Shown in pieces: positions 34,510 through 42,140 of a stretch of DNA of 57,113 bases (within the stretch, counting starts at the first letter, position 1; each line of letters begins with the position of its first letter). A program made the position numbers and the translations under genes. The notes under the pieces are model-generated. The model searched no databases and was not told the origin of the DNA. It was given only the letters and a program-made list of their open reading frames with translations. Source of the stretch: Oscillospiraceae bacterium (GTDB lineage: Bacteria > Bacillota > Clostridia > Oscillospirales > Oscillospiraceae); the NCBI GenBank assembly GCA_902795045.1, contig CADBJU010000019.1, forward strand, positions 1 through 57,113, in the 5' to 3' direction.

Positions 34510-34538
34510 ATTTTACCACGTCCCGGATTTGCTGTCCA
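34510..34538 (-). promoter_or_regulatory. Sigma-A promoter of the ferric-type ABC operon
   Basis: TGGACA and TAAAAT on the minus strand, spacer 17 bp, 47 bp before the ATG. Confidence 0.7.
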
Positions 34539-34552
34539 TAAAAAAATATATG

Positions 34553-34710
34553 CGTATCGGCTTTAATCAGCTAATCCCGTCATTGCGAGCCAGTGCGCAC
34601 ACTGGCGTGGCAATCCGCCCGCCGGAGGCCCTTATCAACTCAGAAATGACATCGGTCACTGGTTCGCAATGACAGACCGGGAGCTGGTTCTTGCTGAGTT
34701 AAGCCGATAC
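34553..34710. repeat. Repeat family A copy 3 inside an older hairpin
   Basis: The family A element occupies about 34579-34675 (GTCATTGCGAGCCAGTG...GGTTCGCAATGAC), partly rearranged in the middle. It is flanked by imperfect inverted arms GTATCGGCTTTAATCAGC (34554-34571) and GCTGAGTTAAGCCGATAC (34693-34710), with an A-run beyond the right arm. This is a second case of a family A element in the loop of another hairpin. Confidence 0.65.
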
Positions 34711-34787
34711 CCATAAAAAAAAAAGCTGCGCGCAGATACCCCAGGGGAAAATATTTCAAAAAACTTGTCAAAATTGCACATTTCCAC

Positions 34788-34817
34788 TTGCCAATTCCAT
34801 CCCTAATCATGTATAAT
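34788..34817 (+). promoter_or_regulatory. Sigma-A promoter of the EAL protein
   Basis: TTGCCA (34788-34793) and TATAAT (34812-34817), spacer 18 bp, 36 bp before the ATG. Confidence 0.75.
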
Positions 34818-34853
34818 ACGACAGTGAGCTGAAATACAGAGAGGGGTCAGCGT

Positions 34854-36635
34854 ATGTACATCTTTCCGGAAGATATGAGACGGCATTACGAGAGCAGCCC
34901 GCTCTCCTTCGTGTACTACGAGGTGACGGACGAAAAAGCCGTGCCGCTGCTCGCGTCGGACGGCTTCTGCAAAAATGTCGGCATGGACCGGGAGCATCTG
35001 TTCCCGTGGCTGTCCAGCGGGCTGTTTGAGCGCATGCACCCGGACGATGTGGGCGTCGTGGGCAAGATCAGCCGGGACTTCATGCGCCATGAGGGCCCCT
35101 ACGACGTGATCTTCCGCTGCCGTCTCGGTGGGGACTACCAGTATATCCACGGCTACGGCCAGTGGCAGCGCATGCCCGACGGGGAAGAGCTCGCGGTGAT
35201 CGGCTATCTGAACGTGACGGAGACAAAGGATAAGATGATCACCGTTACGCAGAACTACGATCTGTTCCGCAGGGACCTGTTTTACACCGACCCGCTGACG
35301 GGTCTGCCGAACCTCAACTACTTCCACGAGTTTGCCGATGAGCGGGTACGCGTTCTGCACGTGCAGGAGAAGAAGCCCGTGCTGCTGTTTGCGGATGTGT
35401 ATTCCATGCAGTCGTACAACAACCGCTACGGCGTGCAGGAGGGGGATGAGCTTCTGCGCCTGGTGGGCGCGTCGCTGAAGGAGGCCTTCCCGGGGGCGCT
35501 GGTGGTGCGCGGGGCCATCGACCGCTTTGCCCTCATCACCGAGCTTACAAGCCCCGAGGCGATCACCGCCGGGATCGAAAAGGCCAACGCCAGGATCAAG
35601 AGCGAGGCAAAGGGCATCACCACCGGCATCCGCGTCGGTATCTGCGAGATCGGCGAGAATCAGAGCGCCACCGAGGCCCTGGACCACGCCCGCCACGCCC
35701 TGCGCCGCATCAACAACGACATGACGCGCACCTGGGCCTTCTTCTCCCGGGCGGCGGACGACCTTTACTGGAAGAAGCGCTATATCATCGAAAACATTGA
35801 CCGGGCGCTGGAAAAGCATTGGATCAAGGTCTATTACCAGGGCATCACCCGCGTCAGCTCTCAGAAGATCGCGGCGATGGAGGCGCTGGCCAGATGGGTT
35901 GACCCGGTGCGCGGCATCATTTCCCCGGCGGATTTCATCCCGACTTTGCAGGAGTACCACCAGCTTTACAAGCTCGATCTCTATATGCTCGAGCAGGTGT
36001 GCCGCGAGATCCCCCTGCGCCACGAAAACGGCGTGCCGATTGTGCCGGTGTCGGTGAACTTCTCGCGTCAGGATTTCGACCATGTGGACATCGTGGGCTG
36101 CATGAACACGTTCTACGAAAAATACGAGCTTTCCCGCTATGTGGGCAGGGACAGTCTGATCGTCGAGATCACCGAGCAGGACATGGCCATGGGGGCCGAG
36201 CGCTTCCGCGAACAGCTCCGGTGCATACAGGAAAACGGCTACGGCCTGTGGCTGGACGATTTCGGCAGCGGCTATTCCGCCATCAACATGTTCAGCCAGT
36301 TTCAGTTTGACCTCATCAAGTACGACATGGAGCTGCTGCGCCACCTGGAGGATAACGGCGGCATCAACCGCGTGATCCTCAGGGAGCTTGTGCAGGTCGC
36401 AAAGAAGCTGGGGCTGCATACGCTCATCGAGGGGCTGGAGGATACCGACCAGCTCGGCTTCGTGCGAGGCATCGAGTGTGAGCTTGCGCAGGGCTACTAT
36501 TATTCCCGGCCCGAGCCGCTGGACGATCTGCTGTTTCGCATCCGGGGCGGGCAGCCGCTGAAGGACTACGAGACCCCCGAAGAGCGGGCGGCCTTCCGCA
36601 GAAGCTGGCAGGGAGACAACGAAAGTGAAAAGTGA
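34854..36635 (+). CDS. PAS - degenerate GGDEF - EAL cyclic-di-GMP phosphodiesterase
   Basis: 593 residues. Residues 10-125 are a PAS-like sensor domain (MHPDDVGVV; FRCRLGGDYQYIHGYG). A GGDEF-like domain follows (about 140-290) where the active motif is replaced by RGAIDRFA, so it cannot make c-di-GMP. The EAL domain (about 300-575) keeps the catalytic set: MEALARW, VNFSRQDF, EITEQD, WLDDFGSGYS, IKYDMEL, IEGLE and QGYYYSRP. It should therefore cleave c-di-GMP. No membrane helix, so the sensor is cytoplasmic. It has its own promoter. The 3' end runs into an AGTGAAA-type tandem repeat. Confidence 0.9.
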   Translation: MYIFPEDMRRHYESSPLSFVYYEVTDEKAVPLLASDGFCKNVGMDREHLFPWLSSGLFERMHPDDVGVVGKISRDFMRHEGPYDVIFRCRLGGDYQYIHGYGQWQRMPDGEELAVIGYLNVTETKDKMITVTQNYDLFRRDLFYTDPLTGLPNLNYFHEFADERVRVLHVQEKKPVLLFADVYSMQSYNNRYGVQEGDELLRLVGASLKEAFPGALVVRGAIDRFALITELTSPEAITAGIEKANARIKSEAKGITTGIRVGICEIGENQSATEALDHARHALRRINNDMTRTWAFFSRAADDLYWKKRYIIENIDRALEKHWIKVYYQGITRVSSQKIAAMEALARWVDPVRGIISPADFIPTLQEYHQLYKLDLYMLEQVCREIPLRHENGVPIVPVSVNFSRQDFDHVDIVGCMNTFYEKYELSRYVGRDSLIVEITEQDMAMGAERFREQLRCIQENGYGLWLDDFGSGYSAINMFSQFQFDLIKYDMELLRHLEDNGGINRVILRELVQVAKKLGLHTLIEGLEDTDQLGFVRGIECELAQGYYYSRPEPLDDLLFRIRGGQPLKDYETPEERAAFRRSWQGDNESEK

Positions 36636-36656
36636 AAAGTGAAAAGTGGAAAGTGA
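36622..36656 (+). repeat. Short tandem repeat (AGTGAAA units)
   Basis: Four to five imperfect AGTGAAAA units at the 3' end of the EAL gene; codes for the last residues SESEK-like and continues past the stop. Slippage could alter only the tail. Confidence 0.75.
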
Positions 36657-36738
36657 AGATATGGGGCGCTTTGCGCCGCTTGCAGTCATTGCGATGCGAT
36701 GTCTTCACTCCGTTAATAAATATTAAGAAGTTCCGCCC

Positions 36739-36767
36739 TGTACAGGGACGGAAAAATATGCTATACT
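36739..36767 (+). promoter_or_regulatory. Possible upstream promoter of LysM micro-protein 1
   Basis: TGTACA and TATACT, spacer 17 bp, about 45 bp before the direct-repeat promoter. The second promoter at 36812-36845 is better supported. Confidence 0.4.
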
Positions 36768-36811
36768 GTGTACAGCCCGGAAGAAACGGGGGAAGATTCC
36801 ATAGAACATAC

Positions 36812-36845
36812 TGTGACATTTGTGTGACAGAAGCTGTGCTATGAT
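36812..36845 (+). promoter_or_regulatory. Direct-repeat regulated promoter of LysM micro-protein 1
   Basis: TGTGACA at 36812-36818 and again at 36823-36829 (4 bp between them), TGTG at 36835, and -10 TATGAT at 36840-36845. The spacing is identical at 39841-39874 and 45174-45207. There is no sigma-A -35, which fits activator-dependent transcription with an OmpR/PhoB-type dimer bound to the two 7-mers. Confidence 0.75.
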
Positions 36846-36891
36846 AAACACGCAATCCGGGCAAAAGAATTATAAAAAAGGAGATAACAAA

Positions 36892-37116
36892 ATGAATCCT
36901 ATCAACGATCAGGACATGTCCAAGGTCGCCGGCGGCGGCGCAAACGGCAACTTCTGGCAGGACGGCGCTGCGATCTACTACCGCATCGCTCCCCGGGATA
37001 CCCTCTCTGAGATCGCCCTGCGCGCGCAGGTCCCCATGAGCCAGATCCTGGCCCTCAACCCCAGCATCAAGAACCCCGACGTCATCAGCGCCGGTGCCGT
37101 CATCCGCATCCGCTGA
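36892..37116 (+). CDS. LysM micro-protein 1 with double-glycine leader
   Basis: 74 residues. Residues 1-15 look like a double-glycine leader (DQDMSKVAGG), as used for export by peptidase-containing ABC transporters. Residues 28-74 are one LysM domain: YYRIAPRDTLSEIALRAQVP, then QILALNPSIKNPDVISAGAVIRI. LysM binds N-acetylglucosamine-containing glycans, mainly peptidoglycan. No Sec signal is present. The start follows AAAAGGAG. A terminator follows the gene, so it is monocistronic. Paralogues at 39906-40142 and 45267-45473 share the leader type and promoter. No C39-type transporter is in the window. Confidence 0.8.
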   Translation: MNPINDQDMSKVAGGGANGNFWQDGAAIYYRIAPRDTLSEIALRAQVPMSQILALNPSIKNPDVISAGAVIRIR

Positions 37117-37132
37117 ACCATCAAAAAGAAAG

Positions 37133-37165
37133 GCAGCGAAGGCAGAAATGCCTTCGCTGTTTTTG
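37133..37165. terminator. Intrinsic terminator after LysM micro-protein 1
   Basis: CAGCGAAGGC pairs with GCCTTCGCTG, followed by TTTTTG on the plus strand. Convergent with the HAD gene. Confidence 0.85.
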
Positions 37166-37168
37166 CGC

Positions 37169-37795
37169 TTATGCGCCGAACAATCCGCCGAGCTCCGCAA
37201 GGTCACGCACCACATGGCTCTCATATCCCGTGGGCTCTGTGGGACTGCCCGGGACCAGAAGCAGGATGCCGCCGATGGAAGCGTTTCGGGCGGCCTCCAT
37301 GTCGAGACTGCGGTCGCCCACATAGAAGCATTGCGCAGGGGCGAGCGCGTATTTTTCCATCAGATACAAGATCGCGTCGGGCGCGGGCTTGCGGGGATAG
37401 CCGTCCAGGGCGGTCACGATCTCGGTAAAATACGGCAGCAGGCCGCAATTTTCCAGGATCGCCCGGCAGGAGGCCCCGCGGTGGGTGTACACAAAATGCC
37501 GGTGCCCCGCCTCCCGGAGGCGCGAGAGTGTCTCAAGCGCGCGGGGCATGGGGCGTATCTTTTCGATGCGCGTGTCGTTGAGCTCCTGAAAGCGCGCCTT
37601 GACGGACGCCGTGTGCGGGGTGTCGAGGCTTTCCAGGAAGCTCCCCACGGAGGTCTTGATCACATTGCGGTACACCGTGTCGGCGTCGATGGCGTACCCG
37701 TATTCCGCGCAGGCGTCGATGACGTTCGGGACAATGGCGGGGTAGGAGTCCACCAGCGTCCCGTCCATATCCCAGAGAAAGGAAAGACTTTCCAT
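37169..37795 (-). CDS. HAD-superfamily phosphatase, Gph/YjjG-like
   Basis: 208 residues. Motif I WDMDGTLVDSYPA (nucleophile Asp), motif II VYTHRG, motif III Lys in KPAPDA, motif IV YVGDRSLDMEAARNA. The cap domain is helical (C1 type), as in phosphoglycolate phosphatase-like enzymes. Substrate not evident. I chose ATG 37795 (MESLSF): GGAGG is 9 bases upstream; a GTG 6 codons earlier overlaps the previous stop. It is the third gene of a minus-strand operon after GtrA-like and GT2 genes. Confidence 0.88.
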   Translation of the reverse strand: MESLSFLWDMDGTLVDSYPAIVPNVIDACAEYGYAIDADTVYRNVIKTSVGSFLESLDTPHTASVKARFQELNDTRIEKIRPMPRALETLSRLREAGHRHFVYTHRGASCRAILENCGLLPYFTEIVTALDGYPRKPAPDAILYLMEKYALAPAQCFYVGDRSLDMEAARNASIGGILLLVPGSPTEPTGYESHVVRDLAELGGLFGA

Positions 37796-37809
37796 AGCGT
37801 TTGCCTCCG

Positions 37810-39120
37810 TCACCGGGCCGATTCCGCCCGCAGACGGCGGAGGATGCTCATGTCGATGCGCCGCTGAAAATCGAGGTACTGCTTAAGCTCCTCCTCGCTG
37901 AAGCCGTCAAAGCAGACCGCGTCCATATCCCGGTCGAGCTGCCGCAGCTCCCCGCGCAGCTCCGGGGCCTGGAAGACAAAGACGTCGCTCTGCCCGCTGA
38001 CAAGCTGCCGCCGCACAAGCCCGTCGGCCATCAGGCGGGCCAGGGCGACAAGCGCCGCGGTCTTCCCGAGGCCGGACAGCGTGCACAGCGTCTCCGTGGA
38101 GCAGGGCACGCCCAGCTTGTCCATGCAGTAGAGAAGCCTGACCGCCGCCCCGTCCAGACTGTGCCTGCGGCCGATGCTCTCCAGATAGCGCGTCAGCAGT
38201 CTGTTGCGCAAGATCGCGCTGCGCAGGGGGGAGCTCTCGCCGAACCCTTCGGCGAGGGCGGACAGGCCGCCGCCCTCGCCCAGCTTCTTTGTGCCCGGCA
38301 GGAAGGACAGCGCCAGGCTGTCGCGGCTCACGGCCAGCAGATAGCTGTAGATCACCGGCAGACGTTCTTTATAATCGGGGGGTTCAAAAGTACTCCTGAA
38401 AAAGTCATTGTAATAGCCGATGACGCTTTTCTTCATCTTCACGGTGGCATTCAGATTGAGACTCTGATCCACCAGGGAGCCCTTTGTATATTGATAATAG
38501 TAGACCGGGGCCTTCAAAACGGCGATCGCCTGGACATGCAGGAGGTATTCGAGATTGAAGATCATGTCCTCACTGTAGCTGATGCTCTCATCCATGCGGA
38601 TGCCGTGCAGCTCGATGATCTCCCGCCGGTAGAGCTTGTTCCACAGCACGCCGAAGTAGAGGTCCGCCGGGCCCAGCATCATCTGGTCGGCGTAGGCGCG
38701 CAGGGAGAGGATGCCTCCCTTTTCGATGGCGCCCTTTCGGGACACGTTCCCCTCCACGACGCGGTAGAAGTCGCCCACCACGAGCTGGGCGCCGCTTGCC
38801 TCCATCTCCCGCACCAGGAGCTTGGTGGCGTCCATGGGCAGCCAGTCGTCCACATCCGCAAACTGGATGTAGGTGCCGCTCGCCTCCGAAAGCCCGCGGT
38901 TGCGGGCGGAGGAGACGCCGCCGTTTTCCTTGCGGACGAGCTTGACACGCTTGTCGCCCGCGGCGATTTTCCGCATGAGCTCGAAGGAGCCGTCCCGGCT
39001 CCCATCGTCCACCAGGATCAGCTCCAGCTCCGGGTAGTCCTGGCTGAGTATGCTCTCCGCGCAGCGCTCCAGGCGCTGCTCCCCGTTATAGACGGGTACG
39101 ATGACGCTGACTTTTTCCAT
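37810..39120 (-). CDS. GT2 glycosyltransferase with C-terminal MarR-like winged helix
   Basis: 436 residues. Residues 1-250 are a GT-A family 2 enzyme: VSVIVPVYNGEQRLERCAES, LVDDGSRDGS, ENGGVSSARNRG and QFADVDDW (DxD). From about 305 the sequence changes to a winged-helix domain: LLYCMDKLGVPCSTETLCTL, then SGLGKTAALVALARLMADGL with VRRQL (recognition helix and wing) and a final helix region GFSEEELKQYLDFQRRI. The last segment is typical of MarR regulators. I see no frameshift, so it is one reading frame. Start ATG 39120, 4 bases after the GtrA-like stop. An enzyme that could also bind DNA is unusual. Confidence 0.75.
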   Translation of the reverse strand: MEKVSVIVPVYNGEQRLERCAESILSQDYPELELILVDDGSRDGSFELMRKIAAGDKRVKLVRKENGGVSSARNRGLSEASGTYIQFADVDDWLPMDATKLLVREMEASGAQLVVGDFYRVVEGNVSRKGAIEKGGILSLRAYADQMMLGPADLYFGVLWNKLYRREIIELHGIRMDESISYSEDMIFNLEYLLHVQAIAVLKAPVYYYQYTKGSLVDQSLNLNATVKMKKSVIGYYNDFFRSTFEPPDYKERLPVIYSYLLAVSRDSLALSFLPGTKKLGEGGGLSALAEGFGESSPLRSAILRNRLLTRYLESIGRRHSLDGAAVRLLYCMDKLGVPCSTETLCTLSGLGKTAALVALARLMADGLVRRQLVSGQSDVFVFQAPELRGELRQLDRDMDAVCFDGFSEEELKQYLDFQRRIDMSILRRLRAESAR

Positions 39121-39124
39121 GCGA

Positions 39125-39655
39125 TCAGTCCTTTTTGAACAGTACGAATTTTTCCAGCGGGAACAGCACCGCCAGCTGTACATACCCCGCAGCCATGGCG
39201 GCGATGGTCCTGGACAGCGGCGCGAGGGAGGTCACGGAGAGCTTTGCCGTGATGAATCCCTGCAGCCAGGTGGAAAACAGGATCAGCAGCGCGATGATCA
39301 CAAGATAGGCGATCAGTCCCGCCCGGCTGCCCCTGCCGCGGAAGGTGGTCTTCATGTTCATATAGTAGCCGCAGATATTGGCGATGAAGTTGGAAAAAAA
39401 GAAGGGGAGCACATAGCCCCAGGTGACCACGCCGTCCACCACGTAGCGGCTCGGCCCCTCGAACAGGGCCTCGGGCCGGAACACCGGGCGCAGCAGCGGC
39501 GGCAGCTTCGCGGTCACGCCGTCGAACACAAGCGGCAGGAGATTGGCAAGCGCAAGCTGCACCAGCGTGATGCCGGTGGAGACGAGGTTAAACTTGATAA
39601 ACTGCCAGAGCGCCGCGTCGCCGTAACGGGCGTCCAGCTTTTTGAGCACTGACAT
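39125..39655 (-). CDS. GtrA-like small membrane protein
   Basis: 176 residues with four membrane segments (about 18-35, 78-98, 108-125, 145-165). FIKFNLVSTGITLVQLALANLL and NFIANICGYYMNMKTTF are GtrA-family features. GtrA proteins are thought to flip or assist flipping of lipid-linked sugars. First gene of an operon with the GT2 and HAD genes and divergent from LysM micro-protein 2. Confidence 0.85.
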   Translation of the reverse strand: MSVLKKLDARYGDAALWQFIKFNLVSTGITLVQLALANLLPLVFDGVTAKLPPLLRPVFRPEALFEGPSRYVVDGVVTWGYVLPFFFSNFIANICGYYMNMKTTFRGRGSRAGLIAYLVIIALLILFSTWLQGFITAKLSVTSLAPLSRTIAAMAAGYVQLAVLFPLEKFVLFKKD

Positions 39656-39730
39656 GCGCCATCCTCATTTATACCGATACTAAAAGGCCGCACCCGCTCA
39701 CGGCAGGACGCGGCAATGTGATTAAATGTG

Positions 39731-39758
39731 ATTATAACATGCTTTCGCATACTGTCAA
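39731..39758 (-). promoter_or_regulatory. Sigma-A promoter of the GtrA-GT2-HAD operon
   Basis: TTGACA and TATAAT on the minus strand, spacer 16 bp, consensus in both. The spacer holds the palindrome ATGCGAAAGCAT, a possible operator. Confidence 0.85.
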
Positions 39759-39793
39759 GGACGGAAAAGACTGTGCAGAGATGAATCCGTGGC

Positions 39794-39822
39794 TTGTAAA
39801 ATCGGGAAAAAGCAAGTATAAT
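39794..39822 (+). promoter_or_regulatory. Upstream sigma-A promoter of the LysM micro-protein 2 operon
   Basis: TTGTAA and TATAAT, spacer 17 bp, just upstream of the direct-repeat promoter. Confidence 0.6.
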
Positions 39823-39840
39823 GTTCTGCGGAAAAAAACG

Positions 39841-39874
39841 TGTGACGGATCTGTGACAGTCTGTGTGATATACT
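39841..39874 (+). promoter_or_regulatory. Direct-repeat regulated promoter of LysM micro-protein 2
   Basis: TGTGACG at 39841-39847, TGTGACA at 39852-39858, TGTG at 39864, -10 TATACT at 39869-39874. Spacing is the same, base for base, as in the promoters of micro-proteins 1 and 3. Confidence 0.75.
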
Positions 39875-39905
39875 GGGCGTATCATGGATCAGAGAGGTGA
39901 AAACG

Positions 39906-40142
39906 ATGAACGGAACGAAAAACATCCGGCTTAATGCGCTCGAGGACGACATGATGGAACAGGTCTCCGGCGGGGCGTACAACGGGGCGGTGTTCATGTA
40001 TACCCTCCAGCCCGGCGACAAGCTTTCGGTGCTGGCCCACCGCTTCGGTACAACGGTGCGCGTGCTGCGGGAGCTGAACAATCTGACCGATGACCCCGAT
40101 CAGCTCCGGCCCGGCAGAACGATCATGATCCCGCAGCGATGA
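39906..40142 (+). CDS. LysM micro-protein 2 with double-glycine leader
   Basis: 78 residues. Leader 1-23 ends in LEDDMMEQVSGG, a very good match to bacteriocin-type double-glycine leaders. Residues 31-76 are a LysM domain (YTLQPGDKLSVLAHRFGTTV, then LNNL and QLRPGRTIMIP). No Sec signal. The stop overlaps the ATG of the YdcF/ElyC-type gene, so the two are translationally coupled. GAGAGG upstream of the ATG; GTG 39897 is an in-frame alternative. Confidence 0.85.
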   Translation: MNGTKNIRLNALEDDMMEQVSGGAYNGAVFMYTLQPGDKLSVLAHRFGTTVRVLRELNNLTDDPDQLRPGRTIMIPQR

Positions 40143-41605
40143 AGAGAGCTTCCGAGAAACGCGGCCCGGTCATTTTATTAAAACTGCTGGCGGCGGGCAT
40201 CGCGTGGCTGCTGGTGTTCCTCCTGTGCGTGCGTATCGGCGGCGGGGGACTGACGCTCTTCTTCGAGGTCCCGCCGGATGCGGACGGCTGCGCGCTGAGC
40301 TTCTCGCCGGAGGGAGTCGCCAGGGTCTCGGAGGCGAAGCCCTCCGCCGACGGGACGGAGCTGGCCGTCCGGCTCGTGCCCGCGGGACACGGGGAGACGG
40401 ATGCTCTGCTCCACTGGGACGGCCTCGGCGAACAGAGCCTCTACGAAAGCGACATCGAAAGCCACATCCGCTCCTACCCCGGAGGCATCCTCTTTGACGA
40501 CATCACCTGGAACTTCAGCGGCTGGGAGATTTTCACAGCCTGCTTTTTCCTGTTCCTGCTGACGGCTTCCGTGATCTTTTTCCTGGAATCGAAGCGGGAG
40601 AGAAAGCGTGTCTTCTTCTCCTACCGCGCCACCGCCGAGCTCGGTATTGCGATCTTCCTGCTGGTGGCAAGCCTTTTGCGTGTGGACATGCTCTACGGCT
40701 TCCTGCGGGGTGAAAACGCGGGGACAGTTTGGTCCTTCCTGGTGAGCACCATCGTCACCGCTCAGACCTTTGTGCGCCGCACCGCCTTTGTGATCGTGGG
40801 CTTTGCCCTTGTGACGGCGGCGAGCAATTTCGTCCTCATGCGCCATGAGGGCGCGCGGCCCGCCAATATGCTGGGGATTGCGGTGTCACTCGTGATGGTG
40901 GGGGGCGCGGCCCTCGGCATCTGGATGTCCAGGTCGATGCTGCAGTTTCCGCTCAGGAACGTCCTGACCAATGTGTATGCGGGGCTGTTCGTGTACTTTG
41001 AGTGCCTGCTTGCCGCCACGATCATCCGTTCCGTGATAGCGGGACGGCATGAACCGGCCTACGACAAGGACTATGTGCTGGTCCTCGGCTGCCGCATCCG
41101 GCCAGACGGGACGCTCTATCCGCTCATCCGGGGCAGGGTGGACCGGGCGATCAACTTCGTAAACGCCCAGTTCAAGGCAACCGGCAAGCGGGCCGTCCTG
41201 GTCCCGAGCGGCGGCAAGGGCGGCGACGAACCCTTGTCCGAGGGCGAGGCCATGGCCCGCTACATGCGCGAAAAGGGCGTGCCGGAGGAATACATCCTGC
41301 CGGAGACAAAGTCCACGACCACGCGGGAAAACCTCCTGTTTTCCCGCAGGCTCATCGAAGAAAAGGGGAGCGCCGGAAACGCGGCGTTTTCCAGCTCCAG
41401 CTACCACGTCTACCGAAGCGGCATCCTCGCCTCGGAGGTGGGCTGGGACCTGGACGGTATGGGCAGCCGGACCAGATGGTATTTCTGGCCGAACGCATTC
41501 CTGCGGGAGTTTATCGGCCTGATGGCGGCGCAGCGGCTCCAGCAGCTGGCCGCAATGGGGGTGATCGTGCTGATCACCGCGAGCTTCACAACACTGGTAA
41601 TGTAA
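40139..41605 (+). CDS. YdcF/ElyC-type DUF218 membrane protein
   Basis: 488 residues. An N-terminal helix (about 12-30) is followed by an external domain (35-120), then five or six membrane segments (about 125-305). The last 170 residues are the DUF218 domain: VLVLGCRIRPDGTLYPLIRGRVDRA, PSGGKGGDEPLSEGEAMARYM, ETKSTTTRENLLFSRR and SSYHVYRS. ElyC/SanA/YdcF proteins affect envelope integrity, and ElyC is needed for peptidoglycan synthesis at low temperature in E. coli. Coupled to the LysM gene, which fits an envelope role. A last hydrophobic segment ends the protein. Confidence 0.85.
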   Translation: MKRASEKRGPVILLKLLAAGIAWLLVFLLCVRIGGGGLTLFFEVPPDADGCALSFSPEGVARVSEAKPSADGTELAVRLVPAGHGETDALLHWDGLGEQSLYESDIESHIRSYPGGILFDDITWNFSGWEIFTACFFLFLLTASVIFFLESKRERKRVFFSYRATAELGIAIFLLVASLLRVDMLYGFLRGENAGTVWSFLVSTIVTAQTFVRRTAFVIVGFALVTAASNFVLMRHEGARPANMLGIAVSLVMVGGAALGIWMSRSMLQFPLRNVLTNVYAGLFVYFECLLAATIIRSVIAGRHEPAYDKDYVLVLGCRIRPDGTLYPLIRGRVDRAINFVNAQFKATGKRAVLVPSGGKGGDEPLSEGEAMARYMREKGVPEEYILPETKSTTTRENLLFSRRLIEEKGSAGNAAFSSSSYHVYRSGILASEVGWDLDGMGSRTRWYFWPNAFLREFIGLMAAQRLQQLAAMGVIVLITASFTTLVM

Positions 41606-41633
41606 TCATTATAAAGGAAGGGTGCAGGCAATC

Positions 41634-42140
41634 ATGGCACATGCATGGATCAACAAGGCGTTTTACGAGGCGGTGTGCAGCTTTGAAAAAAGCGAGGCTT
41701 CACAAGATTTCTATTACCGCGTGATGGACGCGGAGGTGGAGCGGGACGGCAGAAAGGACACCGTACGCAATCAGATCCTGCGCGCCTATGCCATGCTTTT
41801 CTGTGACGATATCGGCGCGGTGGCGGGACAGAAGGCCTCGCCCGAGGATGTGGAGGCCACGGCGGACCGCCTGTACGTGGGCCAGCCCTCCTTCGATCCG
41901 AAGCACTGGTACCGCATGCAGCACCATTTCCCCGTGATCGACGAGGATAATTACGACCGCTTTGCGGCCCTGGTGATCGCGGATCTGAGCGTCGGCCCCC
42001 TGCATGACGCGGCGGTCTACGGCGGTGAGATGCTGCTGGTCGGCGCGCTCAACCCCCTGACCCTGAGCCGGGAGGAGCGGAAGAACCAGAAGCTGCGCGT
42101 GGTGAAGATCCCCGAGCGGGCAAGGGAGGAGGACGCATGA
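41634..42140 (+). CDS. Small acidic protein of unknown function
   Basis: 168 residues; no family recognised. Mostly charged with no signal peptide or membrane helix. Notable blocks are FDPKHWYRMQHHFPVIDEDNYDRFAALVIADLS. Starts 28 bases after the DUF218 gene with GGAAGGG upstream and overlaps the response-regulator gene (ATGA). Being coupled to the regulator, it may affect its activity, but this is inference only. Confidence 0.6.
   Translation: MAHAWINKAFYEAVCSFEKSEASQDFYYRVMDAEVERDGRKDTVRNQILRAYAMLFCDDIGAVAGQKASPEDVEATADRLYVGQPSFDPKHWYRMQHHFPVIDEDNYDRFAALVIADLSVGPLHDAAVYGGEMLLVGALNPLTLSREERKNQKLRVVKIPERAREEDA

Noticed and set aside
34854-36635. EAL protein as an active diguanylate cyclase
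   Set aside because: The GGDEF signature is replaced by RGAIDRFA; only the phosphodiesterase half keeps its catalytic residues.
36622-36656. AGTGAAA repeats as a CRISPR array
   Set aside because: Units are only about 8 bases, contiguous and without spacers; it is a simple tandem repeat.
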